A stretch of 64,000 nt of DNA, from NCBI GenBank assembly GCA_021413945.1, contig JAIOPK010000017.1, positions 1 to 64,000 on the forward strand, written 5' to 3'. This document shows positions 32,144-43,600 of the stretch, one piece after another. The DNA is from Candidatus Uhrbacteria bacterium. Its GTDB lineage: Bacteria > Patescibacteriota > Patescibacteriia > 2-12-FULL-60-25. The stretch's first letter is position 1, and each line of letters opens with the position of its first letter. A model generated the notes under the pieces. That model ran no database searches. It had not been told where the DNA came from and saw nothing but the letters and a program-made list of their open reading frames with translations. Made by a program: the position numbers and the translations under genes.

Positions 32144-34615
32144 TTATTGGCGGACCGGCGTGTTGTCTGTTTGGCTGCGGACTTCTTCGCGAATCGGTTC
32201 CGGCAATGCACGCGTCGTGGGACGTAGTCGCGCATTAACGGCAGCCGTCAAAGAATTCATACGCTGTTGAATAGCCGAATTATCCGGATATTGCGTGGAA
32301 AGAGGCTTGATCTGGTTCAGCGCCTCCTGATACTCGCCGCGTTCCTCAAGCATCGCCGAGAGATACCAGCGAGCATTGACATTCGAAGGCTCAATCGCTG
32401 AAACCTGTTTCATGAGTTCAAGCGATTCATTCTTCTGGTTATTGCGGTAATAGAGAATGGAAAGCTCGAATGCGACGCCGAGGTCCTTGTTGTTGATACG
32501 CAGGACATTCTCAAGCTCCGTAATCGCATCCTTCACGCGACCTTGGCGTTCATAGACGATTCCGAGGTGGTAACGGGCCGGCAGGTAATCCGGCTTGGCG
32601 ACAATAGCGGCCTTCAGCTTCTGTTCGCCAAGAGCGAGGTTATCATTCACATTTTTCTGTGTTTCCGCCTTGGCCGCGGCATCTCCCGTGGTCAGTTGTG
32701 TGCGATAGGCATCGGAGCGAAGCAAATACAATTTGCCGATTTCATTCAAGAATACCGGATTCTGCGGCTCGCGCAGGCTGGCTTCCTCGTAGTTCTTGAT
32801 GGCAAATTCATCGGCACCGCGCGTAAAGCTGGCGACACTCTGGTAGATCAAACCAAGGTTGGACCAGTTATCGACGTTCGCCGGAGCGAGTTGTGTGGCG
32901 CTCAAACCCATATCAACGGCCAATTTAATCTCGTTCTGAATGGCAGGCACCATCTCCGGAGTCGCGCCGGCCTGAATGAGATTAGCCGCTTTGATCAAGT
33001 GAGCCTGTGACAAGTTTCGCTTGTACATGTCGAGCATCGGATTGAGCGAGCTCGCCTTCTGGATCTTGGCGATAATAGAGTCGATAGGAGCTCCGCTACG
33101 GAAATCGCTGACTGCGCCCGTAAACGCTGCATCCGCCACAAAACGCTGTCCCGTCAGCCACGTCACGGAGATACCCCCAATGAGTGCAACGACAAATACA
33201 ACGGAGATAACCCCATAAGCATAGGCACTCTTACGGGCGTCCCAAGTGATCGTGTTGCGACCCACCAAGGCACCGAGCAGGGAGAACAAGAACCACAGCG
33301 CAAAGAGATGCGCCATGTTGAAGTTGTAAAAGAAGGAAATGAACACCAAAGTCAGCCAGCCTGTGAAGACGATGAGGTAGGCGTACCAGACATCGTCATT
33401 CCGTTCCGTCATCAAGTGTCCGGCGCTTTTCACGATGGCGGAAATGATGAGGATGAGCCAAAGCGCAGCTCCGACAATACCCGTCGTGGCGAGTAAGGTC
33501 AGGAAGAACGAGAATCCTCGATCAAAACGGACGTTCCAGAACGGCGAAAGGTTCACCATCTGTACGCGGTACTTGGCGTAGTCGTAGATCCACGTGCCAG
33601 GACCGGAGCCAAAGACAGGCATGTCGCGCAAAGTAACCTTAGCGATATCCATGGTTGCCATGGCGGAAGGAGAAACTTCCGAAGGAAGGTTCAAGGCAAC
33701 AGGCGTGCGGAAGACCAAAAGAAGAATAGAAACAGCAACGAGTACGCCCGGAATCGCCAACTTGCTCGGAGCACCGACTTCGCGCGTACGGAGATATCCA
33801 ATGACAACCGTCGCGAGTGTTCCAAACAGGAGTGCGGCCCAAGCGACCCAATAATCGACAAGGATGAGGGCTAGCAAGGAAACGATCATCGTCGCCCACA
33901 GCAATCCACGGGCAATTTTACCGCTAGACTTGCTCGAACCTAATAGACAGACATTGTTGCGGCAGCCGTGAAACGCGAGGCTGGCGGAAATAAGAAGCGG
34001 AATCGTCATGTACACAGCAAAGCTGAACACGCTTCCAACGCTGGTAAAGGTTGTTGTTTGTGTAGCGGCCACCGGAATCAAGAAGATACCGAACATCTGT
34101 AACAGGCCATACACGCCAGCGATGAGCGAGCTGACGAGAAAACTAAAGACGAAGTCATATACTTGCGCCGTCTGACGGATGCGATGCACGGCCACAACAT
34201 AAAAGACGACCAAAGCCGCTACTGTGGAAAAGGCCCACGGCATCTGTCCGAGCGTACCGACCATCGAGAGATAACGGTCGCCGGAAAGCAGTGATACGAG
34301 CAAGTAACCGACTCCAAAGAGGACTGCTACCAAGTGAATCCAGTTACGTACAAGAGTAAATTGTTTGTCCGCCAAAGCCTTTCCAAGCCAAGCGATACCG
34401 GCGATACCTGCCAAAATAATAAGAATGGTCTGTTTGTTCAGCTCAAGAACGTCGATCGTAAGCGAGCTAAAAAACAACGGCACCAAGAAAACGGCTCCAT
34501 GGAGACAAACATCGATGACGGTGTTGAGCGCCTTGGAAACGCCCGGCAGTGTTTTAAGAGGCTCTGGACTGCTCGCGCTAGGCGAGGAATTGGAACGCGA
34601 GAAGATAGTGCTCAT
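32144..34615 (-). CDS. O-antigen ligase/Wzy-like membrane protein with C-terminal TPR repeats
   Basis: About 823 residues. The N-terminal half has about 12-14 transmembrane segments and the typical ligase/polymerase loop (TLRDMPVFGSGPGTWIYDYAKYR ... FDRGFSFFLTLLATTGIVGA) near residues 330-385. After the last helix (SAYAYGVISVVFVVALIGG), about 330 external residues carry TPR motifs (NVDNWSNLGLIYQSVASFTRGADEFAIKNYEEA; LPARYHLGIVYERQGRVKDAITELENVLRI; VNARWYLSAMLEERGEYQEALNQI). The fusion is known in glycan ligases, where the TPR part docks protein partners. It sits just downstream of the giant surface proteins, which suggests a role in glycosylating or tethering them; this is inference. Start ATG 34615 is preferred to TTG 34624. 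Confidence 0.78.
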   Translation of the reverse strand: MSTIFSRSNSSPSASSPEPLKTLPGVSKALNTVIDVCLHGAVFLVPLFFSSLTIDVLELNKQTILIILAGIAGIAWLGKALADKQFTLVRNWIHLVAVLFGVGYLLVSLLSGDRYLSMVGTLGQMPWAFSTVAALVVFYVVAVHRIRQTAQVYDFVFSFLVSSLIAGVYGLLQMFGIFLIPVAATQTTTFTSVGSVFSFAVYMTIPLLISASLAFHGCRNNVCLLGSSKSSGKIARGLLWATMIVSLLALILVDYWVAWAALLFGTLATVVIGYLRTREVGAPSKLAIPGVLVAVSILLLVFRTPVALNLPSEVSPSAMATMDIAKVTLRDMPVFGSGPGTWIYDYAKYRVQMVNLSPFWNVRFDRGFSFFLTLLATTGIVGAALWLILIISAIVKSAGHLMTERNDDVWYAYLIVFTGWLTLVFISFFYNFNMAHLFALWFLFSLLGALVGRNTITWDARKSAYAYGVISVVFVVALIGGISVTWLTGQRFVADAAFTGAVSDFRSGAPIDSIIAKIQKASSLNPMLDMYKRNLSQAHLIKAANLIQAGATPEMVPAIQNEIKLAVDMGLSATQLAPANVDNWSNLGLIYQSVASFTRGADEFAIKNYEEASLREPQNPVFLNEIGKLYLLRSDAYRTQLTTGDAAAKAETQKNVNDNLALGEQKLKAAIVAKPDYLPARYHLGIVYERQGRVKDAITELENVLRINNKDLGVAFELSILYYRNNQKNESLELMKQVSAIEPSNVNARWYLSAMLEERGEYQEALNQIKPLSTQYPDNSAIQQRMNSLTAAVNARLRPTTRALPEPIREEVRSQTDNTPVRQ

Positions 34616-34653
34616 AGTATGCAAATTGGTTTCAAGTATAACACGAAGACAAC

Positions 34654-37600
34654 CTACAGTGCGACCGTCGTTGAAGCGCTCTCCGCTTCCGGTACGATTG
34701 GGGCTTCTACGACAGGATCGGTGCTTGTCGGAACAACCACTGCCGGCGCTGATACAGGCTCAGCTGTTGAAGTTTCAATGGTATCGGTCGTACTCGACGG
34801 CGCAATGAAACCCGTCGGCAAACCCGTGATCGGATCAACGGTTGCATAGGTTCCATCCGACATGCGCATAACATCCGAGGCAGTCGTCGCCTCCACGCGC
34901 CAGGCAAACACCACGTCATGATCCTCGGTTTCCGACAAAATGATCTCAAAACCCGTATCCGTGTAGCTATCCGTCCACCAACCGCCGCGTGTCGATCCGC
35001 GCGGAGTCACCTGTACATTCGGATACGCACCAAGCGAAGGGAACTCAATACGAACCTTCTTGGAACCGGCCGTGATCGTCGCAAAACCCTGTTTTCCTTG
35101 GCTAACGACAATTTGAGAGGAAACGACGGGTGCGACAGCCGGCGCGGGTGCCGCGACCTCATTCTTATTCACCCAATAACCCGGATTCACAAACACTTCA
35201 ATCTTGTCGATGTTGGCATTCTCAAAGTCTTCAAGAGCAAGACCGATGATAGGGCCAGTATGGATAGCCTTGGCGGCAACGCCGGGGATGGAAGTCGGGG
35301 AAAGAGGATCTCCTGCCTTGATGGCACCGTTGATATTGGAGACTTTGGTCGGAACACGACCGGAGAGGGCGATGGGATAGGTTGAGGTAGCAGGTCGTCC
35401 TGCGATGAAGGCGGGACGTGTTGAGACGATACCGAGGAGCATCTGCTCGGTATTCATGGAACGTTGGACGTGTGTTCGGCCTGAATCGGAAACAATGACG
35501 AGATCACCAGGTTCAAGCTCATCAGGTGAATAGTAGCGTTCGGCAAAGTCATACGTATCCATGCTCATGAAACCTGCGGCATTGGTGGAGATATAGGTAG
35601 AGGTCGGATCATCGGCGTTCACGAACAAATACCAATCATTCTGGATACCTCCGCCCTTAAGGCTCGGGAAGAAACGTCCTCCGACATGGAGATCGTTCAT
35701 GATCGACACGTTACCGCTGTCATCGACTTGAATCTGTCCTGTCGGACCGAACGCAAGCCCTGCCCAGAAGCCGACGCTGACGAAGACTTGAGCGGTGCCT
35801 GTGGCGGAGGCGCTTTCGAGAGCATAGCCGAGAATCATGCCTGGTTGAGTTGCTTTCATCGCATAGCCGGGGACATCGGAGGAGACGAGAGCGTCTCCAA
35901 CATTGATTGGACCGTTGTTTGTTGAGAACTTCACGGGAACTCGACCGGCAAGAGCAACTTTGGTGCCACCAGACCAGCCAAGGACAAAGCCTGGATCTGT
36001 GGAAACGATACCGATGACTTTAGAATCATAGGCGACTCCGGTACTGCGCATGACCGTGGCTGTCGATGAAGCGTCGAGAACGAGGACGTCTCCTGCTTCT
36101 GATGTGCCGGTGACGGAATACATTTCAGCGATGTCAAAGGCGTTTGAGATGACGGCACCATCGGCCATGATGGAGGCGCCGACATTGGTCGGACAGGTCT
36201 GGCCCGTACTTGTGTCGTCGATACAGAGGCCGCCGAAGGTGGCGGAAGAGGCGTAGGTGAGGACCATGGAGTAGTTGGCAGAACCTGTGGCGGAGGCGTT
36301 GGAGCCGACGGTGAGTTGGTCGATGTAGGCACCCCAATTCTGTCCGCCGGCGTCGGCGGCGCGATTGCTAAAGATGGAAGTAGGTAACGTGCTCGATGCA
36401 ACCACGGACAAACCTCCGGAAATATTCACCGATTGTCCGACCGTCAAACCGCCTTGAAATGATGCATCCTCGCCCTGCAGACTACCGGTAAGGGTTAGTG
36501 CTCCCGCCTCCAACCCACCGACCTCAAGCTGCTGAATATACGCGCCTCCGACATCAAAAACCTGTAATCCACCAGCCGAACTATTTACAACAAGAGCAAA
36601 GCGTCCTTGAACGTAAACGGAAGTCGGACCAGAATCCGTAGCTACAAAACCACGGTGAACCGGCGCAGATGGATTGGAGACATCGATAACTGCCAAGGTA
36701 CTGCCACCGTTATTCGCCACATACGCGTTTCTTCCTTGAACATGCACTCCGTAAGGACCACTTCCTGTCTCCACGGTACTAACGCTCACAGGTGCCGACG
36801 GATCTGTAATATCAATGATTTGAAGGTCGTCATCATTATTATTCACGACATATGCGTAGCTCCCCTGAACAAAGACATCCAAGGAGCCAGCTCCTGTCGC
36901 TACGGTACCCACGCTCGCAGGCGCAGATGGATTGGAGAGATCAAAGATCTCGAGTCCCGTACTGAAACCGACGACATAGAAGTATCTGCCTTGCACAACT
37001 CCCGATGCAGGACCCGAAATAGTCGGGTTCGTACTAACCAGCGATACAGAAAGCGGATTCGAAACATCAAAAACCTGAAAATTGTTAGCGGTCTGGTTCA
37101 CGACATAGGCATACTTGCCATGTACGACGACGGAAACGGGGCCATCTCCTGTTACCGCCGTACTGACGACCACCGGCGACGATGGGTTGGAAACGTCGAT
37201 AATATCCATGCTGTCGCTATTTTGGTTCAGGGTATAGGCATACTGTCCCTGAACATGCATGCCGATAGCGTTCGCTCCCGTCGTAGAAACCGCGCCTACG
37301 CTTACTGGAGAAGACGGATTAGAAATATCGTAGATCTCCAAGCTCTCAAAGCCGGTAGCAGAATCCGCAACATAAGCGAGTCTCCCTTCCACGAAAACGG
37401 AGTACGACTGCACCGGTCCCAAGATGGACCCGATGGCGGAAGTTGGAACACGACCAGGTACGTAAAGCTGTGTAACCGGTGTCGATGTTCCAAATCCGAT
37501 ATTCCCTAAGAATGTCGTTGTGCTGCCAACCAGAAGATCTCCGGAAGCGGATAACGTTAAATCTCCGTTAGTTTTTGCAATAAACCCGTCACCATACAAC

Positions 37601-40600
37601 GTGCTTCCTAGACCCGTTACAAAAGCTCCATTCGTATACACGCTCGATGCCGATCCGATATTTCCGGCGACAAACAAATCGTCGCCCGAAAGCTGGAACG
37701 CCGCATTCATACCGCTAGCCGTTGTCGCACCGATCACGAGGTCGGCTCCGGCTCCCGTCGATGAGTTCTGCCCGATGAGGAAACGGCTCGTTGTCGTATT
37801 GTTCAAGAAAACGAATGGAGCATTCGCTAATGTTGATGAACCGATGGCGATATCCGTGGTCGCGGTCGCATTGCGTACGAAGTCGCCTGCCAAGTTATAC
37901 GTCCAATTCAGATCGGTGGAGGCAGACGACGACAACATATCCGTCGTCGCGATACCGTACCAACCATTTGCCCCGTTATTACCAGCCTTCAGATAAGCCT
38001 GCGTACCGGATGTCGCCGAGTTGGTACGGAAATAGATACTTCCTTGAGTAGCATAAACAACGCCCTCAGGAGAGCCTAAGCCGACATGCTGAATAATTTC
38101 CTGACCGGGGCTACGGAGAACCAAAACGGCGGTTGAGGAATTCGTACTCGCATTTTCAATCTGAATGGCGCCGTGAATCGACGTATCCCCTCCATCAAGA
38201 TCGTTCAAAAGAATTTTAGACTGTGTATTTCCAACGCCGCCGGCGCCGTTAAGTAACAAAGAATATTGATTTGTATCGTGGTTATACAGCATCAACGTTC
38301 CGGAAACACTTAATGAGCTTGTAACGCTATTCGTCATTGAAAACAAACTGACGTCGTTACCCGTGGTACCTCGTGCCATCGCGATACCGCGACCCGAGGA
38401 TGATGTTGCGATAGACAAACCGATACTCTGGTCGATAGCCGCACCATAGGTAGGCACCGTAATTCTGAATGCGGTCGACGTAGTCTGTGAAGCTAGATTC
38501 ATTGTCCCCGTAGTATTGAGAGCCCCGATGACGCTTAACGTTCCCGTCACACTTGAGCTCGCAGCGACAAATCCGCCAAAGAACTGAGCCGTTGTTGTGG
38601 TAAAACTTCCACGAGCCGTAACGCTCTGAAGCGTGTCGCTTCCAATTGTTCCACAATTTGTACCATTTGAAAGACAGACATTGATTCCCGCAACGGAAAG
38701 GCCCCCTGAAAACTCTCCACGTGTAGATGAGACCGCGTAAACAAATGTCGAGGTCGTATTTGTAGATCCAACCGCCAAAGAACCAACGCTATACAAACCA
38801 AACGCACCTATATTCAAACCGGAATGGATATTGAGCGATCCCCCAATATCAACATCATTCATGACATTAAGAACTCCTGTTTGAAGAGCGCCAATGCGAG
38901 CATTCGCAAAATCTGCGCCACCCATATCGTAAATATAGGCACCAGTACCATCCCCTATATAGAGATAACGTCCAGCAACATGAACACCGCCGTTCGAAAT
39001 AGTAAGCGATGCTCGTGACAAAGGATTCGTTGAACTTGTGACGTCTATGACATGGAGCGTAGTCGCGGCAGAGACATAGAGAAGGTTATCTGCGATGAAC
39101 ATGTCTCCAGATCCGTTCCCCAGAGCGAACGTGGAATCAAGGACCGGATTTGTAGAGCTTGAGATGTCATAGATATTCAAAGTCGTATTAGAGGAGAGGT
39201 ACAGGAAGCGTCCGGATACGGCCAAGCTTTGCGCTGTAGATCCTGCGATCTGTGCTAATACGATAGGACTCGTAGGATTTGAAACATCATAAATGTTCAC
39301 CTTATTACCACCGCCGAGACTAACAAACGCATACGAGCCTTGTACAACGATATCACTACCCGTACTGGTAGCGACCGTAGACACAAGACGCGGATTAGCA
39401 GGGTCTGCAACATCGACAATATCAAAGGAATCACTATCAACAGAGTAAAGATAATGTCCGGAAACAACACAATCTTCACACGCGACGTTGCTAAGCGTAC
39501 CTACAAGGACGGGTGTAGATGGACTGCGAATATCATAAATTTGAAGAGGAGATGATTGTGCCGCTGTATAGAGATAGTTGCCTGCAACATAGACGCCGCC
39601 ACTGTTACTCCCACCCGTAGCAATCGTCTTAACGATCTCTGGGAATTTAGGGTCTGAGATATCAATAATACTGACAAGTGCATTTGCAGGTTGAGATGCG
39701 TACAAATATTTACCTGAAACATACATATTTGTAACACTGCCTGTTGTCGTTGCCTTGCTGATAAGATTAAAGAAATCTCCAGGAGAAGAATATTCTGTAG
39801 ACGCGACTGTACGAGAAGAAAGATATCCAATCGTACTCGTGCCAACACTTTCAAATGATCCAGTTGACGCACCAAAATTTAATCGAGAGGTTCTTACAAT
39901 ACCTCCTGTAAACAAATTCGTACCACTCGCACTATTCCAAAACATCTGCGATGTCGTCACACTCGTACCTGTGGCGGATGTAAAAGCGAGACTCGTGGAA
40001 AATAAGCCGGTACTTGTGCTAAACGTCGATGTCGTATTCCCAAAGTAACCATTATATCGTAGAGATACGGAACCAAGCGTTACGCCAATATCCGACTGCG
40101 GAGTAACAAATCCTCCCGATGCGTTGATCGTAAGATTTCCGTCGTTCTTGTTAATATAACCGTTTCCGTAATACGTTGAACCGCTTCCGGCGATAAACGC
40201 ACCATTTGTGTACACAGATGAAGCGGATCCGATATTGCCGGCGGTAAAAAGATCATCCCCGGTCAACTGGAACAAGGTGTTCATTCCCGAAGCCGTTGCC
40301 GCTCCGATGACAAGATCGGCACCCGCGCCGGTTGATGAATTTCGTCCAATGATCAGCCGAGATGTCGTCGTGTTATTCAAGAAAACAAATGCGGAATTTC
40401 CAAGTGTCGATGAGCCAATCGCGATGTCAGTCGTACCCGTAGCATTCCGAACAAAGTCTCCTGCAAGATTGTAGGTCCAGTTGAGATCGGTTGAGCCGCT
40501 GGTCGCACAATTCGTGCCGTCAGCCAGACAGACAGAAACAAATGTAAGCGCTCCGGAACCGTTTGTTCCAATAACGGTCGATGATGCTCCATCAGCAAAT

Positions 40601-43600
40601 GGCAAAATATAACTGACGATATTGGTCGTGCTCGGAGCTTCAAGGCTGATGATGCCACCTCCGACAGATGTAAAACGTAATCTCGGTTGGTTCGTTGATC
40701 CGGACGGGTTGATATAGACATTGCCCGGATTACCGAAGGCGGAATCACCGGGAGTCAGAATAACATCACCTCCCGGAGTTCCTGCGAGGGCGTCGCCCGC
40801 CGTGATTTCAACATCACCCGCGGCATTCGTCGGATCGTCCCCCGCACGAATGATGATCGATTCTTGTCCGATGACACCGTCTGCCGTAATTAAGAGATTT
40901 CCTTCCATCTGACGAACATAACCGTCGCCATAAACCGTCGGACCGGAATTACCAAGAACTAACTCGGCATTGGAATAGATGGAGGAGGCGGTTCCAATAT
41001 TTCCCTCGACATACAGATCATCGCCCGAGAGTTGAAACTCATCGATCCAGCCGGAAGATGTCGTCGCACCAATAACAAGATCAGCTCCTGCCCCGGACAA
41101 TGGGTTCTGTCCAATAAGGAAGCGACTCGTCGTTGTGTTATTCAAGAAAGCAAACGGTGCATTAGCGAGCGTTGATGAACCGATAGCAATATCCGTCGTC
41201 GGCGTCGCATTGCGGACAAAGTCTCCGGCAAGATTGAAGGTCCAGTTGAGATCCGAACCCAAACAATTTGTCCCATTCGCCAGACAGACCGAAACTCCGT
41301 TCACCAGCACATCCGTTGCGATACGTGCTGTTCCCGAAGCATAAATATCGCGGAACGAATTTGCAGCAGAACCAATATCAAACGCATTGTTTGTATCCGG
41401 CAACAGGTTCACATGAAGATTCATGTTTGCACCGCTTCCGCCGCCAATAGGAAGTTTGGTAACACTGCCAGCAGTCGTATTAGCGACCCACATATGACTG
41501 CCATCAAAAACAATACCGTTCGGACCATCACCGACCGCTGTGGTTGCCACAACGGCGTTTGTAGAAATATCAATTCTTGAAACATTATCAGAGCCCGTAT
41601 TCACGACCCAGATTTGACGACCATCAAACGCCACGTAGGAAGGAGCCGTTCCGACGGTCGTCGTCGCAACAACGGCGTTTGTCGTGACATCAATCTTGGA
41701 GACATCTTCCGAGATGGCATTTGAAACCCACACATGACTACCGTCGTACACAACACCAAACGGACCATCACCCACCGGAATAGTGGCTACAACCGTAGCT
41801 GGCCCGGGATCAATCTTGGAAACATTGTCAGATGCCGCATTGGCGACCCAGACATACTCGCCATCATAGGCGACCATGCGCGGACCCGATCCAACCGTAA
41901 CCGTTGCCGCGACGACACCCGTGAGACTATTGATTTTGGAAACCGTGCCATCGGCAATATTGCTAACCCAGACAAAATTGCCTGCAACGGCGATACCGAA
42001 GGGAGAAGTACCTACCGTCGTCGTCGCAACAACGGTGTTCGTCGTGACATCGACCTTGGAAACATTGCTCGAGCTATTGTTCACGACCCAAAGATATTGG
42101 CCATCAAACGCAACCCCTTGCGGACTCGTTCCCACAGGCAAGGTTGCAACCACAGAATTGAAGAACGGATCAATCTTGGAAACCGTGTTGCCCGTTGAAT
42201 TTGCATTCCAAATATAAGCGCCATCAAACGCGATACCTGTTGGACCGGTTCCAACGGTCGTTGTGGCATGGGCACCTCCATAGATGGAGTTGTCTAAAAT
42301 GGGAGTTGTGAACCAACGATTCAAATGAGGGAGATCCGTTCGGCTGAACGAAAAAATATTTTCACTAGCAGACAACGTCAGTCTGCCATTTGTTTTTGAG
42401 ATAAGACCGTCACCAAATATCGTGGTACCGGTACCCGCTATGAATGCGCCATTCGTATAAATAGACGATGCCGAGCCAATGTTCCCTGCGACAAACAGAT
42501 CATCGCCAGTGAGCTGGAAGGCACTATTCATGCCGCTCGAAGTCGTCGCGCCGATCACAAGATCCGCACCCGCTCCTGTAGATGAGTTCTGCCCGATAAT
42601 AAAGCGGCTTGTCGTCGTGTTATTCAAGAACACGAACGGTGCATTCCCGATGGTTGATGAACCAATCGCGATATCTGTCGTTGCAGTTGCATTACGAACG
42701 AAATCTCCGCCGACATTGAATGTCCAATTCAGATCTACGCTAGATGCGACCTGACAATTCGTTCCATTCGCCAAACAAACAGCCTGTCCATTCACAAAGA
42801 CGGCTGTAGAAGTAACAGTGTTTGCCGAAAGAGTAAGCAAGTTCAATGTCGATCCGGTCGAGTTGGTGAAGTTAAGCGAAGTAATGGTCCCTGTCGTAGA
42901 GAGAAGATTGATCGCGAAGAGATTCGTCGAGAAGAGATTCGTCGTTGTTGCATTCGTTCCTGTGCCATTGGTGAACGTGATGCCACCCAAAGTCGATATT
43001 CCGGTGACATTGAGCGTCCCCGTCGCCGTGATATTCGACGCGGTCAGTCCTCCAAAGAGGGAAAGCGTCGTCGTCGTAAAAGCCTCTCGATTCGTAACTG
43101 TTTGCAACGTGTCAGCCTCCGCAACTGAACCGGACGAACAAAAACTCCCATTCGACAGACAGACCCCCTGTCCGGCAATGGTAGCCGTAGCAAAAGAGGC
43201 GATGTTCACCTGAAGATTGGTCGATGTGACCATGGAGGCAAAGATATTCGAGGCATTGAGGAAACTCGTCGTCGCATTTCCCTGTCGATTCACGGAGAAA
43301 ACAGTCGATCCAAGGTCGTTGATACCTCGAAACAAGAAATCATTCGCATTCGATGTACCGTTCGACCGAACATCGAGCGTCGATCGGGTACCCGTAGCCG
43401 CGTTGTTCTCCGTCTGATTCAGCGTAAACAGTGTTTGACCGCCAGAAGCAGTCGAAGAGGCATACATTCCCTGAAGTTGGCGTGCATTGAAGGCTTGAGG
43501 AGCGCTCGCAAAGCGCTTTCTTGGGGTCATTTCACTGTCGGCATTGATCGTGACGCCGAGATAGATCTGATCGGAGTTCCAATTGACCGTGTCGAGCGTG

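Noticed and set aside
37535-42742. Repeated DNA in the giant genes as a possible CRISPR array or insertion sequence
   Set aside because: Repeats are in-frame protein modules of about 375 nt with diverged copies; there is no short regular repeat-spacer pattern and no transposase.
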